From Hypomyces perniciosus (Eukaryota > Ascomycota > Sordariomycetes > Hypocreales > Hypocreaceae): a stretch of 64,000 bases of DNA. The stretch covers positions 62,001 to 126,000 of the forward strand of contig SPDT01000015.1 in NCBI GenBank assembly GCA_008477525.1, given 5' to 3'. The notes beneath the pieces are model-generated. The model did not search any database, was not told where the DNA came from, and worked only from the letters and a program-made list of their open reading frames with translations. This document shows, one piece after another, positions 52,750 through 64,000 of the stretch. A program made the translations under genes and the position numbers. Positions within the stretch are counted from its first letter, which is position 1, and each line of letters opens with the position of its first letter.

Positions 52750-55700
52750 GTTTATGCTATCCTTTAACTCAGCTACGCTATTATAAAGCATATACTTAAC
52801 CAATTATAAATTCCCCTTAAATCCCCCTTTATTCCTAAACCTATAATAATAGCTTTACAGCCTAGCCTTTATCCTTTAAACCCTATATCTATAGAAAGCT
52901 AATTATAAGTGAGATAAATATAAATACCCTAAACCTTACCCTGCAGACTAATTTAGCCTAATAGACTATAGTTTTAGCTATCAAGTTTATACCTTTCCCT
53001 TTTCTCTTTAAAACCCTATAAAAATCTAGCGTTAATAGTGACTATATGCATTTAATAAACGCGATTATTAAGGATAATAACCTTTATTATTAATTTTATC
53101 TCTTTAGCTAAATAATTAAAAAAAGCTTAGCTTAATAAAAAGAATAAAAATAAACCTTTAAGTAGGAAATCTTAAAGTAAGCAGCTGAAAATTAAAGCTT
53201 TAAAGTATAAATTAAAGCTCAAATTAAAGCTTTAAATATAGTTTTACTACTAAGCCTTAGAAATAATAACCTACTTAGCTGCCACTAAACTAAAGACTTT
53301 AAGTAATTTAGTAATAAATAAAAGGATATTGCTAAATATTAGCAAAAATATATTAACTAGTATTCCTAAATTAATATTATTTTTACAGGCAACTAATTAA
53401 TCTTTTTAACTAAATTTAAAAAAATCCTATATATTATAAGTCTTTTAAAAGGAAATATATATTAATTATAATAAAAAAACTGTAATAGTATTATTAAAAG
53501 TTTAAATAACCTTGCCTAGTAATATTAAAAGATTAATATAGTACTTTTCGCTAATCTTAATAAATAATATAAAATAATTAACCTTTTTTAAAAGGCATTA
53601 CAGTCCTTTAATAACCTATATATATTAAATAAGCCTTTTTAAAACTTTATAGTAAAATTATCTATACTAAACAGTAAATACAGCAAAACTGCTAAGTAGA
53701 TAATAAAGGCTTTAAAGATAAAGGTTTTTTAAGAGTTTATTAACGCTATAAAGACTTAAATAATTAAGCCAGATAAATTTAACTTTACTAAATAGTATTA
53801 ACTTTACTAGACTATTTATAATAAACTTTAAAAAGGCGTTTAATATAATGCCCTCTATATTGCCTAAATAGGCTAATATTAATAAAGCTATTAATAGCAG
53901 TAGTATTAGTATTAATAGTAATATTATTAATGCTAGCAAAATAACTTAGCCGCTACCTTAGTACTAGCCAGCGACTTAATATAATTAAATACTATACATA
54001 CCCTGCCACCTTGCCTTTAAATCTCTTGCAAAAAATATATCGCTAAAAGACTTTACTTTTACTGTAAAAAAGTAGGCTATAGCCTTAATAAATGCAATAA
54101 AAAGAAATAGTCTAATATATATTAAGGCAATTTATACTAAATATAAAATTAAAACTGCTAAATTCAGTTATACTAGCTATACCTTAACCTAGCAGTACTT
54201 TAAAGCTAATAATAAAACAGCCTAGTAAAGTATAATAACTAAACTTTAATAGTACACTAATATTACCTGCAATGCCTAAGTAACCTATAAATCTAGGCCT
54301 TAAATAATATACCCTCTTTAAATATTAATAAAGATATTAATAGTAGCGCTGCCCTATTAACTTTTAATTTACCCTAGTTTAGCTAAACCTACCTATTAAA
54401 AACTTAAACTTAACTTATAAACTAAAAAAGAATTAACCTTTATTAAAAGTTATAAATAAAGGTTAACTGTAAATAAAACTATTATCCTAAAATAGATTTA
54501 CTGCTATCTGTTTAATTAAAAACCCTTTAGATTTAAATTAATAAATAGTAAATCCCTTTTAATATAAACTATACTATTCCTTGCATATAATATCTATATT
54601 AATATAAAAGCTTTAAGAGATAGCGGCTATATACTTTAAGCTTTTATTAACTATACTTTTATTAAGTAATTTAGTATTACTATTTAATAACTGCTATTTA
54701 CTAAAAATCTCCTATTTATTAATAAAAGTATAGCCAATAAAATTTTAGATTTTTTTATTATATAAACTATAATTAGCTTTTATAAAAAACTCTACCTCTT
54801 CTTTATTATAAATATCCCTAATAATATACTTATAATCTTTAGCCTTTTATAGCTAAAAAAATATAACCTTAATATTAACTAGGAAAAGTTAACTATTACC
54901 TTTAATCCTATTACTATTATAACTACTATCTTTTAAAAAGTATAGCCAGCCCTATATAAGTTTTAATAGCAGTTAAAATAAAATAAAACTTTACTAAAGC
55001 TAATATAAAAAATATATATTACCAGTAACTAACAGTTAAAGATACTTTAAATAAAGTAGAGCCTAACCTAACTAGATAAAGAACTATACTATACCAGTAA
55101 CTATTAATCGAGAATACTTTAAAAGAAATAGACTATAACCCAATTCAAGAAAAGGCCCTTAAACTGTATATTCTATAAACCTTAACGCTAAACCGAGATT
55201 ACTATATAACCTGCAAGTATAGTAAAACTAATAATAAAAAAATACAGGTATAAATAATCCTAAACTAAATATGTATAAAGCTACTGCCTGCATTTATAAT
55301 CTATAGTTAACAATAAAAAGGAAACCCCTGCTAAAGCTATTACTATTACTTTTTAATATATTACTTCTATAAAACTAAACTAAACTTTAAAATTAAAAAG
55401 TATACCTAGATATAGCAGATATATAAATAATAGTAGCTATAAACTTTATTACTTTCTATTAATAACTATATATCCGCGCAATAAAAATAACTTAAAAAGA
55501 GATTCACTAAGCTATTAAAATTAAAGAATTAATATTTACTACTTTATTAAAGCTTTTAGATAAGTTTTTCTAATAAATACTTATAAGATAAAGAGACTAT
55601 ATTAAAGTAAAAATAGTATTACTTAAAGAAATATATAACTTTATTAATAAATGCTACTCCCTAGTATAATTAAAAAAGATTATAGCTGCTGATATTAAGA

Positions 55701-58679
55701 AATTTATAGTAGGGAAACCTAAACTCAGTAAACCAAATATCCTAAAAAAACTGCTATCTTAGCTATACAACTTATTTAATACCTTCCTACTAAAAACAGT
55801 AAATAAACTTCCTTTATAATAGGCCTGCTATATTTTAATACTATATTAACTATACTCTCTATAACCTCTTTAACTATATTTATATAGTATATCTCAATAA
55901 TATTCTTATATACTTATTATACCGCAAACAATACTGAAAATATATATATAAAGTAATAGCCTGCCTCTAAAACACTAGCCTTTAAATTACTATTATTAAA
56001 TGCAAGTTTAAGACAATAAAAACAACATACTTTAACTTAATTATTACTTTAAAGGGACTAGAAATAGATGCCGAGAAAATTAAAGCTATATTAAACTAGC
56101 AACTACCTAAAGGAATAAAAGACCTATAAAAGTTCCTTAACTTTATAAATTTCTATCGCCATTTTATTTAAAAATACTCTAAAATAGCTATACTATTAAA
56201 TAAACTCTTAAAAAAAGATTAACTATATATTTAAAGAGAGAAATAGTAGGAAGCCTTTAACTTAATTAAATATACTTTTAAATCAGCCTTAATCCTAGCC
56301 TTCATTAACTATAATAAGCAAATAGTCTTTAAAAACTAACGCCTTTAACTAAATATTAAGCAGTATCCTATCGCAATATAATAAAAAGGGCATTTTATAC
56401 TCTATTATATTCTTTTCTGCAAAGTATAACGCTTAAAAATATAACTATAAAATCTATAATAAAAAACTTTTAGCTATTATTAAAGTAATAAAAAAATAGC
56501 GCCTAAAATTATAAAGCTTATAAGAGTTTAATATTATAATAGACTATAAAAACTTTAAATACTTTACTTTAATAAAAGCTTTAAACTAGCAGTAAATCCA
56601 ATAATCTAAATTCCTTTTTAGCTTTAACTTTTATATTATCTATTAACCTGGCTTTAAGGCTGTTAAGCCTAATGCTTTAAGTAAAAAAGCGGAAGATAGG
56701 CCCGCGAAATTAGACCCCTTTAATAACTAAATTAAAAACAGGCAATACACTATTTTCCTGCAGAGTTCTTTTAGCTTTAAAGCTTAGGCGATATTTTAAA
56801 AAAAAGTCTTATTAAATATTAAACTGTCTATAAAAGCTGCCTTTATAGCTATAATAATACCAGCAGAAAACAAACTAATTAATAACCTAATCGCAGCAGT
56901 ATATAAATAAAATACTATAGTAAAAGAAATAATTACTGCGCTCTAAAACCTTAATATCCGCTAATAGGTAAAATAGCTTTACAGAGAACTCCAGATTACA
57001 ATAAACAACTGCCAAGTAATAAATAATGGAATTTACTACTGAGAGCGGCTCTTTATTCCCTTTAATAACAAGCTTTAAATATAAATCCTGTTTAAAAACT
57101 ACTTAAACAGCCTAGCTAAATACCCAGGCAGGTTTAAAACTCTAAACCTTATAAGCCAAATATACTAATAGCCACAGATCTTAAAAGATACTAAAGTATT
57201 TATATAAGCCTGTAAACTATATATTAAAACAAAAGCCTTGCAATCCTTACTATAAAGCTTCCTTTAACTATTACTAATCCTATTTTATATATAATTAAAT
57301 ATCTCTATTAACTATATTACACTACTGCCTAAATCCTACTAATATAATACTACCTATAAACATTTACTAATAATAGTTTACTGCTTTATAAAAATATATT
57401 ATTTTATACCTATTACTTTATTATTAATGGAGGAGTTAGCTAATGAATTTATTAATAGGATTTACTGCCTCTATAATATACCTAATAATATTATATTAAA
57501 CTGCAGTATATAGTTTATATTAAAATTTTAAAAATAACTTTTAAAGCAATTAAAAGTTATATTAAAACAGTTATTAGCCTTTTACTTTAAAACTAATAGC
57601 TAAACTAAAAGAATTAATATAAATATAAAATAATACTTATAAGCTTTTATTAACTTTTACGAAAACAACTAGGCCTACTAGCTTCTATTAGCTAAATTCA
57701 CTGCAAATAATATAGTATTTGAAACTATTAGTATGTTACTATTTTTCGCTAATTATAGTTTTAACCCTTACTTAAAAATAAAGCCCTTATAGCCCTGCCT
57801 GCTAAACCTCTCTATAATAAAAAAAAGAGAATTCTTTTACATTAACGCTATTGCTAAGCAATTTAAATGCATTATTATACAGCTAAAAGCCCTCGCTAAA
57901 GCCTTAAGAAAAAGATATAAAAAAAACGCAAATGCGCAGAGAGAGGCATTACTAGTCTATGCTATTAGGCAGGAAATCTTTATTAATATATAAAATATAA
58001 AGACTAACTGGCCAATAAAAAAGCTAAACGATAAATAAGTAAAGCCCTATATAATAATAAAAGTATACCTATAAGCCTGCACTATTAGCTTGCTAAAAAG
58101 TATAAAGATTTTCCTAGTTTTATATAACTCGCTCCTATAACTTAAAACAGCTACCTTACTTTATTTTAAGTAAAAAATAATTAATAAAGCTAAATTAAAG
58201 AATATTTAAAGTAAAATATCAAAAAAGGAAAATAGTATAAATAAAGTATAAAAGAAATAAAAGTTTAAAGCGCTCTTAAATTATTATAATAATAATAAAT
58301 TCTACTACTTTATTAAATAGAAATACTATACTATTATATAGTAACTAGCGAAAAACCTATAAGGCTAAAAGAGGGTAATATAAAACTTTTATAAAAGAAA
58401 CCTAAAAAAGCTGGGCCTACCATAATAGGCATTAAAAGGAATTATAAAAAAGGAAAAAGAGGAAATAGCTAAAAAAAAACTAATACCCGCAAAGCGCCAA
58501 CCGAAAACTATACTGCGCTAAAGCCTATAACTAAACCATATATCACTAACATTAAAAACCATACAATTCGCCCTATTTACCCTTATATCGGAAGTATTAA
58601 AATAGATTACCTGGAATTTCAATTTATACAAGCAATATAGCCATTCGCGGCCAAATAGCGTAATAAAGAGGGGGGGTAC

Positions 58680-58851
58680 TGTTACAGCACTAACTATAAC
58701 GCGATGTTAACGCCCTGTCACATAAGCCCCGGTTACGTAACCAGGCCCTAACGCGTTCCTAGCTATAGCTTTCCGTAGAGCCTCAGGGCTTTCTCGCTCT
58801 CCACGGCACAACAACGATATTTGCCCTGACCTGCCTTTCCATGCCGTAATA
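58680..58851 (+). repeat. Gyp2-B 3' LTR (172 bp)
   Basis: Starts TGTTACAGCAC and ends TGCCGTAATA. It contains the perfect palindrome GGTTACGTAACC at 58731-58742, present with one change in the 5' LTR. The best-preserved LTR of the family in the window. Confidence 0.93.
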
Positions 58852-59813
58852 TAACCGCTTTAAGCAATACTTCCTTTGCTAATAATATAGATATTTAGAG
58901 ATTGTCTTAAAGGTATTTTATTACGCTTTTCTTAGGCTTTATCCTATAGAATGCAATACGCTAAAGCACTATCAGTATATCTATAACAGAAGCTGAGCTG
59001 CTTGCCTTTACCTAAATAGTAAAAGAGGCTATAAGTTTATATCGCCTTTTTTAAAAAATAAAATTCAAGCCTAGCGTTAACTAGAACATTAACTGTAATA
59101 ATTAACCAACTATATACCTTATAATTAAAAAAAGTATATAAATTAATACTTACTTGCGTTATATTAATATATAAAATATATAGCTTTAGCAGGAATACTA
59201 GAAAGGATTATATATAGTTTCTTATCTTTCCATTAACCTTATACGTACTAACAGGTTTACTAAAACTTTATTATAGCAGCGCTTTAAGTACTTTAAAGTA
59301 CTATTAAACGTAATAAATATACAGTTATTAAAATAGAATATATAAGAATACAGGAAACCAGTTAATTTTAGCCTATAAGCTATATACTATAAGGGGTATA
59401 TTTTATTACTGCAATAACTATTCTTTAAAAGCTTTCTAGCCTTTATATACCTGCGCGCAAAAGGTATTATTATTATTATCGCTACTGCTTAAAGCAGCAG
59501 CCTCTTTAAAGTAAATTAAATTCTCCTCTTTTAATAAATTAAATTAAAGGCGCAATACTTTTTTATACTAAGTTATTATTTAATTATATAAGCTTATAAG
59601 TATATAAAGAAAAAAAAGTATATTTACCTAGTTATCCTCTTTACTTACAGCTTAAAAGAGCCAGTATATAATTAATATAAACATTAAATAACTATAAAGT
59701 ATATAATTAAATAAAATAATATAAGTAAATTAAAGAGGAGTTTATTAAAGGGTATATTAGTAATTACTATTAAAGTAAACAGTATACTATTAAAAGTAGC
59801 CGATAAAAATATA

Positions 59814-60143
59814 TTAAAAGAAGTCTCTTTTACTAGCAATTACTGACTTTAGATAACCCTTATAAAGAGGGGACAGCAGTATAGCAGTAGGGACAGTAGC
59901 GGGAGCAGCCTCTAAAGCAGCAGCAGCAGTAATAGGGGCAGGGGCTGGGACAGCAGCAGTAGGAGGAGGAGCCGATAAAGACAAGTATAAAGCTGCCTTA
60001 GCAGTAAAGCGTACTTCACGAACAGCAGCTAAGCGCACGTCAAAAGCGGCAACAGCCGCAGTACGCCTAGACTGGCCGGGACTAGCCGGCGCAAGAGCAG
60101 GAGCCGGAGCAGGAGCTAGCGCAGGAGGAGGAGAAGGGGGCAT
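59814..60143 (-). CDS. Antisense Ala/Pro-rich open frame in the 3' region of Cop1-B
   Basis: 109 codons on the strand opposite to Cop1, between RNase H and the 3' LTR. The N-terminal part is A/P low-complexity; the C-terminal end P-L-Y-K-G-Y-L-K-S-V-I-A-S-K-R-D-F-F is ordinary sequence and is kept in Cop1-A. It is the only long open frame in the RIP-rich right half. Against a real gene: GCN-rich repeats give open frames by chance, and the start codon is not shared by Cop1-A. No function recognised. Confidence 0.3.
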   Translation of the reverse strand: MPPSPPPALAPAPAPALAPASPGQSRRTAAVAAFDVRLAAVREVRFTAKAALYLSLSAPPPTAAVPAPAPITAAAALEAAPATVPTAILLSPLYKGYLKSVIASKRDFF

Positions 60144-60674
60144 AGCCGCTCAGCCAGCCAAGCGACCAACGCCGCAATAAGCTACTTTCAGGGGGCGACT
60201 ATAACTACGTTTCACCGATAAAGTATTCTTCTTCTGCAATTTCGCTATTAACTAATAAACATACAGCGCGAAAGGAATTAGTCGGAAGCGTAATACTTAC
60301 AGCAAAAGCTATACTGCTGTTACTGTTAATGTTAATGTTATTGTTAATGTTGATGATAATGATATTGATAACTAAAGAAAAAGAGCGAGGAATAGGGCCG
60401 GGGGGCAGCTAATATACCTATTCTAGCTATTTAAGACCGATTTACCTGTTTAGGGAGCTTTATTATTTAACTTCCTATTATCACAGATTAACAATAGCTA
60501 TAGCGCTCATATTCCTTTCACCTCTACAACAGAATATCAATGCATATTTATAACAAAGAGCTTTTAACTAAGTAAAAGAGGCTTTAAAAGCGCAGCCAGT
60601 CAGTTACAATACTATAAATAGACTAGGATAGCAGTCAATAAGGCACTGGGAATAGCCTTATTAACTGGGGGGTA

Positions 60675-60940
60675 TATTAAGTTAAATAGGCCGGGGCCTT
60701 ACCGCTTACCGGCGCTAGGGAGGTTTTATCTGCTATATAAGCAGATATAAGCTAATATATATACCGCGTAAGCGATATATCAGACTATGCAGGCGCTTAT
60801 AAAGCGCCTGTATACAGCTTCTTCTTTATGTTAGCTATATGTATATATAGCGAGGCCACTACAGTATATTCTCTTTCATAGAATCAAGCTTTGTTTCCTA
60901 TCTCTCTATACTCTATATAACTGTGCCGCGCTCCGCTACA
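60675..60940 (+). repeat. Cop1-B 3' LTR (266 bp)
   Basis: Starts TATTAAGTTAAATAGG and ends CTCCGCTACA, followed by the CTATA duplication. Confidence 0.92.
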
Positions 60941-63259
60941 CTATAGTATATATAAAATACAGTTTTATATTTTTCTCCTTTTGCAACCTTAATTTTATAG
61001 AATGCAGCTATTATATCTAGCTTTATAAACTACTTTGCTTTTATTAAGCTGTTAAGGGTTTTAGAGAAAAGGGGAAGGGGATAGCGATCTTGCTGTATTA
61101 TTGCATTTAAGGCGCAGTAGTTTATATAAAAGTAAATTCCTTTTTTAGGTTTTTAAATAAAGAGGATAAAGGCTATAGTAGCTAAACTGCTAGCTTAAGT
61201 AAATCTTTTATTAAAGAAATTAAAAAGGGTTTTTTATAATATTAATTATTCTTTGCGTAATATACTATAAAAGGGGCTTTAAAGGAGTTTTAGTTCTTTA
61301 CTATATTTATTAGCTTTTAAGGGAATCTGTAAATTAACTTTAAAGCAGTATAGTAAAAGCTTAATAGCTTCTTTTATAAAGAATAGTAAATAAAACGTTT
61401 TATATAGTTTAAAGGGAATATATTTTTAAAGATTTATAGGTTTTTTAAGCTAAAATGCTTTTTTAATATTAAATAAACGAATAGCTTAAAGGAAGTATAT
61501 TTCCTTCTTGCTATTACTTTTAATATAGCAGTATTCTGTTTATAATATTAAGGCTAATATAAGCTAGGCTTTTTATATAGCTTTAATATTCCTAGGCTCC
61601 TCTTTATTTATAAATTATAACTATAAGCTAGTTTTTCTATAGCTAACTTCCTTTTTAGCGATATTATATATTACCTAATTAACTTTAGCTTAAATTTTAT
61701 TAAAGATTAAGTTATAGTTTAATTTATCTACTACATAGGCGTATTGATATTTAATATACCTGTATAAATTTAAATAAATAATAGTAATATAGCTAGTTTC
61801 TACCTTTTTATAAATTTTAGTAAATATTTTAATCTTCCTTTCAATAATTTTAATCTATAAGAAATATTACGTTTAAGTAAAAGAGGAGTTTATAATAGTA
61901 TAAAGGTTATAGTTAGTATTAAATAGTGCTGTAATAGGTATATTCTTTATTTTAGCTTATAATAGTATTAATTTACTAGTTATTTATTTTTTAAACTCCT
62001 TCTATTCCTTTAATTTTTTGTTTATAGGCTTTAATACTTAACTTTATATTAAAGCTAATCTTTTAACTTATCACTACTTACTATTTTCTTTACTATTAAT
62101 ATACTGGTTATTATTATTAGATATATAGTTAGCGATCTAGATTTAATATACTTAGGCTATATAGCCTTTTTTATAAAACTAGGCAATATATCCCTCTTTC
62201 TTATAATAGTAATATATAGTTTCACTAATAGTATTTACTTTATTTATTAAAGAGCTGTATTAGTATTAGTTCTTTATATAGTTTATACCCTTTATTTAAG
62301 TATTACCTTTTTTATTAACTGCTTATATATAATCCTTTAAAGTGTAATATAATTAAAGTTTATTATATTCTTTTACTAGGAATAGTTTATTAATGCAGCT
62401 TTTATATTTTATTAGTCTAGATCTAATTATTTAATATAGCTAGCAATATTTTAAACTTTAATAAAGTATTTACTATAGGTAAATAGTAGGTTTACTATTA
62501 TTAAGCAGGATTACAGGATTAAAGATAATACTCTTTTAAGGAACATAATTTTAACTTAATTAACCTAATTATTACTGCCTACTTTAAAGAGTTTTTATTT
62601 AAAGTAAAGAAGGAAGGATAAAAGTAAAGTTTTATCTTTTTACTTAAAAGTATATAGCTTTTGCGCGGCTTAGTTTTAAAGTCTTTAATCTTTATAAGTA
62701 TAGTTTAGGTATTATATAAATTCCATTAACTTATAGTTTTTATTTATTCCTTTTAATATAGAAAAGGTAATAATTACTTATTTAAATATAGTATTTAAAT
62801 AAAAGTTAATAAAATATTATTATTCTTTATTACTATTATAAAACTCTTTATTAAGTTTAAACTTTTTATATATATTTTATACCTATATAGTATACTCCTC
62901 TTACTTTTTTAAAAATTTAAATAAATTAAAGAGTACCTTCCTTTTAACTTTAATAGTTTATATAAACTTTATTATAGAGGTTAATATAGGCTTTATAGTT
63001 ATAGCCTATATAGGCTTTTACTTAAGTTGCAGAAAAAATAATATTTTATTTTCCTAGCTATTTAGCCTTTAAGTCGCTAATGCTATAAAGTCTAGCTTTT
63101 TTATTAATATAGTTATTTATTCCTGTAAAGGTAAAATAATTTACTTAATCTGCAATTATATATTATTGCCTTTAAAGGCTTAATCTTTAAAATTTACTAT
63201 TTTCCTTTATAATAAAAGTTTTATTATTTACTGGCTAAGTAATAGTAAAGCTATAGATA

Positions 63260-63484
63260 TATAATAGGTATAGTTTACTAGAAAGTATACAGTTAAGGTA
63301 CTTTTATATTATCTATCTATAGTTAAAGGAAAGAAGCTCTATACTAGCTATATATACATTATATAGTTATGCGTATAGGGTTGTGGCCGAGGTGGTTTCC
63401 GAATTAGGCAAGCAGTCTAGTATTGGTTGTATTTCCGGATTTAGTATAGTTGTAATTCTAGGAGATATAGCCTAGCCTATAACA
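63260..63484 (-). repeat. Gyp1-D 5' LTR, reversed
   Basis: Ends (left to right) in CCTAGCCTATAACA, the complement of TGTTATAGGC, then GATAT. Better preserved at this end than its partner. Confidence 0.9.
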
Positions 63485-64000
63485 GATATAAGCTAATATA
63501 TATATTATATAAGCGATATATTAAACTATATAGACACTTATAGTATATATATACAGCTTCTTTTTTATATTAGCTATATATATATATATATAGTAAAGCT
63601 ATTATAGTATATTCTTTTTAATAAAATCAAGCTTTATTTCCTATCTCTTTATACTTTATATAACTATACTGCGCTTTACTAGAGTTATAAGCCTAGGTAA
63701 TAACTATTAAAGTTACTAAAAACTTTTACTTTAATATTATATCTCTCTTTATACCCTTTACCTTTACCTATAAACTATTAAAGCTATCTTTTAAAATAAA
63801 TAGTGTAAAGGATATTGCTTTATAAAGCTAGAATTAAGAATATAGTAAATTAAATAGATTACTATTCTAACTAACTATATAAATACTATTAAAGTCTAAA
63901 ATAAAATTAATTTTAATCTCTATAATTAGTTAAATAATAATTTTATTACTTTTAAACTATTTAATTTAATAAAAGTAAAAAAGACTTTACTTAAAGTATT
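63485..64000 (+). mobile_element. Cop1-C continued: rest of 5' LTR and start of interior
   Basis: Bases 63485-63683 complete the LTR begun at 44558. From 63684 the sequence matches Cop1-B from 47779 (TTATAAGCCTAGG onward) into the gag-like region and runs off the window. More decayed than Cop1-B. Confidence 0.88.

Larger units (their letters stand above)
52578..58851 (+). mobile_element. Gyp2-B, complete Ty3/Gypsy element (innermost, layer 6)
   Basis: 6274 bp with 172-bp LTRs and the exact duplication TAACC (52573-52577 and 58852-58856). It splits the Cop1-B reading between reverse transcriptase and RNase H; Cop1-A at about 20300 shows the empty site. The interior has a gag zinc-knuckle remnant near 54055-54115 (Cys and Lys-rich, His changed to Tyr) and a protease-linker region. 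Reverse-transcriptase C-terminal half and RNase H follow from about 55830, then integrase (about 57250-58150) and a chromodomain-like tail (about 58220-58340). The reverse-transcriptase fingers/palm found in Gyp2-C appear absent. The polypurine tract AGAGGGGGGG precedes the 3' LTR. Confidence 0.93.
47513..60940 (+). mobile_element. Cop1-B, complete Ty1/Copia element interrupted by Gyp2-B (layer 5)
   Basis: 266-bp LTRs at 47513-47778 and 60675-60940 with the exact duplication CTATA (47508-47512 and 60941-60945). Without Gyp2-B the element is about 7.15 kb. Order is Copia-like: gag-like region (about 47900-49000), integrase (about 49800-50600, with a decayed L-N-G-A...E core), then reverse transcriptase (about 51150-52560) with its Y-V-D-D site as Y-I-N-N. 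RNase H resumes after the insert (about 58857-59390), followed by a 1.2-kb 3' region. Integrase before reverse transcriptase sets it apart from the Gypsy families. The polypurine tract GGGGGG precedes the 3' LTR. RIP stops throughout. Confidence 0.93.
44644..63484 (-). mobile_element. Gyp1-D, complete, reversed, interrupted by Cop1-B (layer 4)
   Basis: Reversed LTRs at 44644-44868 and 63260-63484 with the exact duplication GATAT (44639-44643 and 63485-63489). The interior is split by Cop1-B. Bases 44869-47512 hold the reversed chromodomain, integrase and RNase H. Bases 60941-63259 hold the reversed reverse transcriptase start, protease and gag. Removing Cop1-B restores colinearity with Gyp1-A at about its base 5735. 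Stops throughout. Confidence 0.93.

Noticed and set aside
53712..53939. Ile/Leu-rich 75-codon frame on the minus strand
   Set aside because: Lies antisense to the Gyp2-B gag region. AT-rich mutated DNA reads as Ile/Leu/Asn/Lys, which mimics a membrane protein by composition only.

Overview
The window looks like a filamentous ascomycete (Pezizomycotina) chromosome segment. It contains a spliced gene with short GT-AG introns, and a very AT-rich matrix packed with dead retrotransposons. In that matrix C:G to T:A transitions and TpA dinucleotides dominate, which is the signature of repeat-induced point mutation (RIP). I found no bacterial features, rRNA, convincing tRNA or CRISPR array. Species cannot be set from sequence alone.

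Layout. 1-14.9 kb: RIP-degraded retroelements, comprising a full Ty3/Gypsy element with 226-bp LTRs (family Gyp1, 3183-8603), a second chromovirus remnant (Gyp3, ~9.8-13.25 kb), an orphan 391-bp LTR-like element and a reversed end of a third Gypsy family (Gyp2, 172-bp LTRs). 14.9-16.9 kb: a small island of normal composition with a broken NAD(P)-dependent extended-SDR reductase gene that keeps its TATA region. 16.9-33.5 kb: a LINE fragment, a 5'-truncated Ty1/Copia element (Cop1, 266-bp LTR), a second complete Gyp1 carrying a solo LTR, and a 5'-truncated Gyp2. 33.5-39.4 kb: a second normal-composition island with the only intact gene I could reconstruct, a 14-exon minus-strand gene for a 1085-residue psi-producing oxygenase (Ppo; heme dioxygenase-cytochrome P450 fusion, linoleate diol synthase family). 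39.4-64 kb: another LINE fragment and a deep stack of retroelements.

The right-hand 24 kb is one nested structure. Layers run from outside to inside: Gyp1-C (+), Gyp2-D (-), Cop1-C (+), Gyp1-D (-), Cop1-B (+), Gyp2-B (+). The three innermost complete elements are closed by exact 5-bp target-site duplications (GATAT, CTATA, TAACC). The two left-hand Gyp1 copies (TATTG, ATAAA) and both 580-bp solo LTRs (AATTA, GTATT) also have exact duplications. These fix element boundaries and relative insertion order.

Function. The only predicted active product is the oxygenase. It retains the dioxygenase distal His, Tyr and proximal His and the P450 heme-thiolate Cys, so a bifunctional oxylipin synthase is expected. 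Its P450 I-helix motif differs from the usual diol-synthase motif. Everything else is retroelement debris or pseudogene. All family names (Gyp1-3, Cop1) are local labels of mine.
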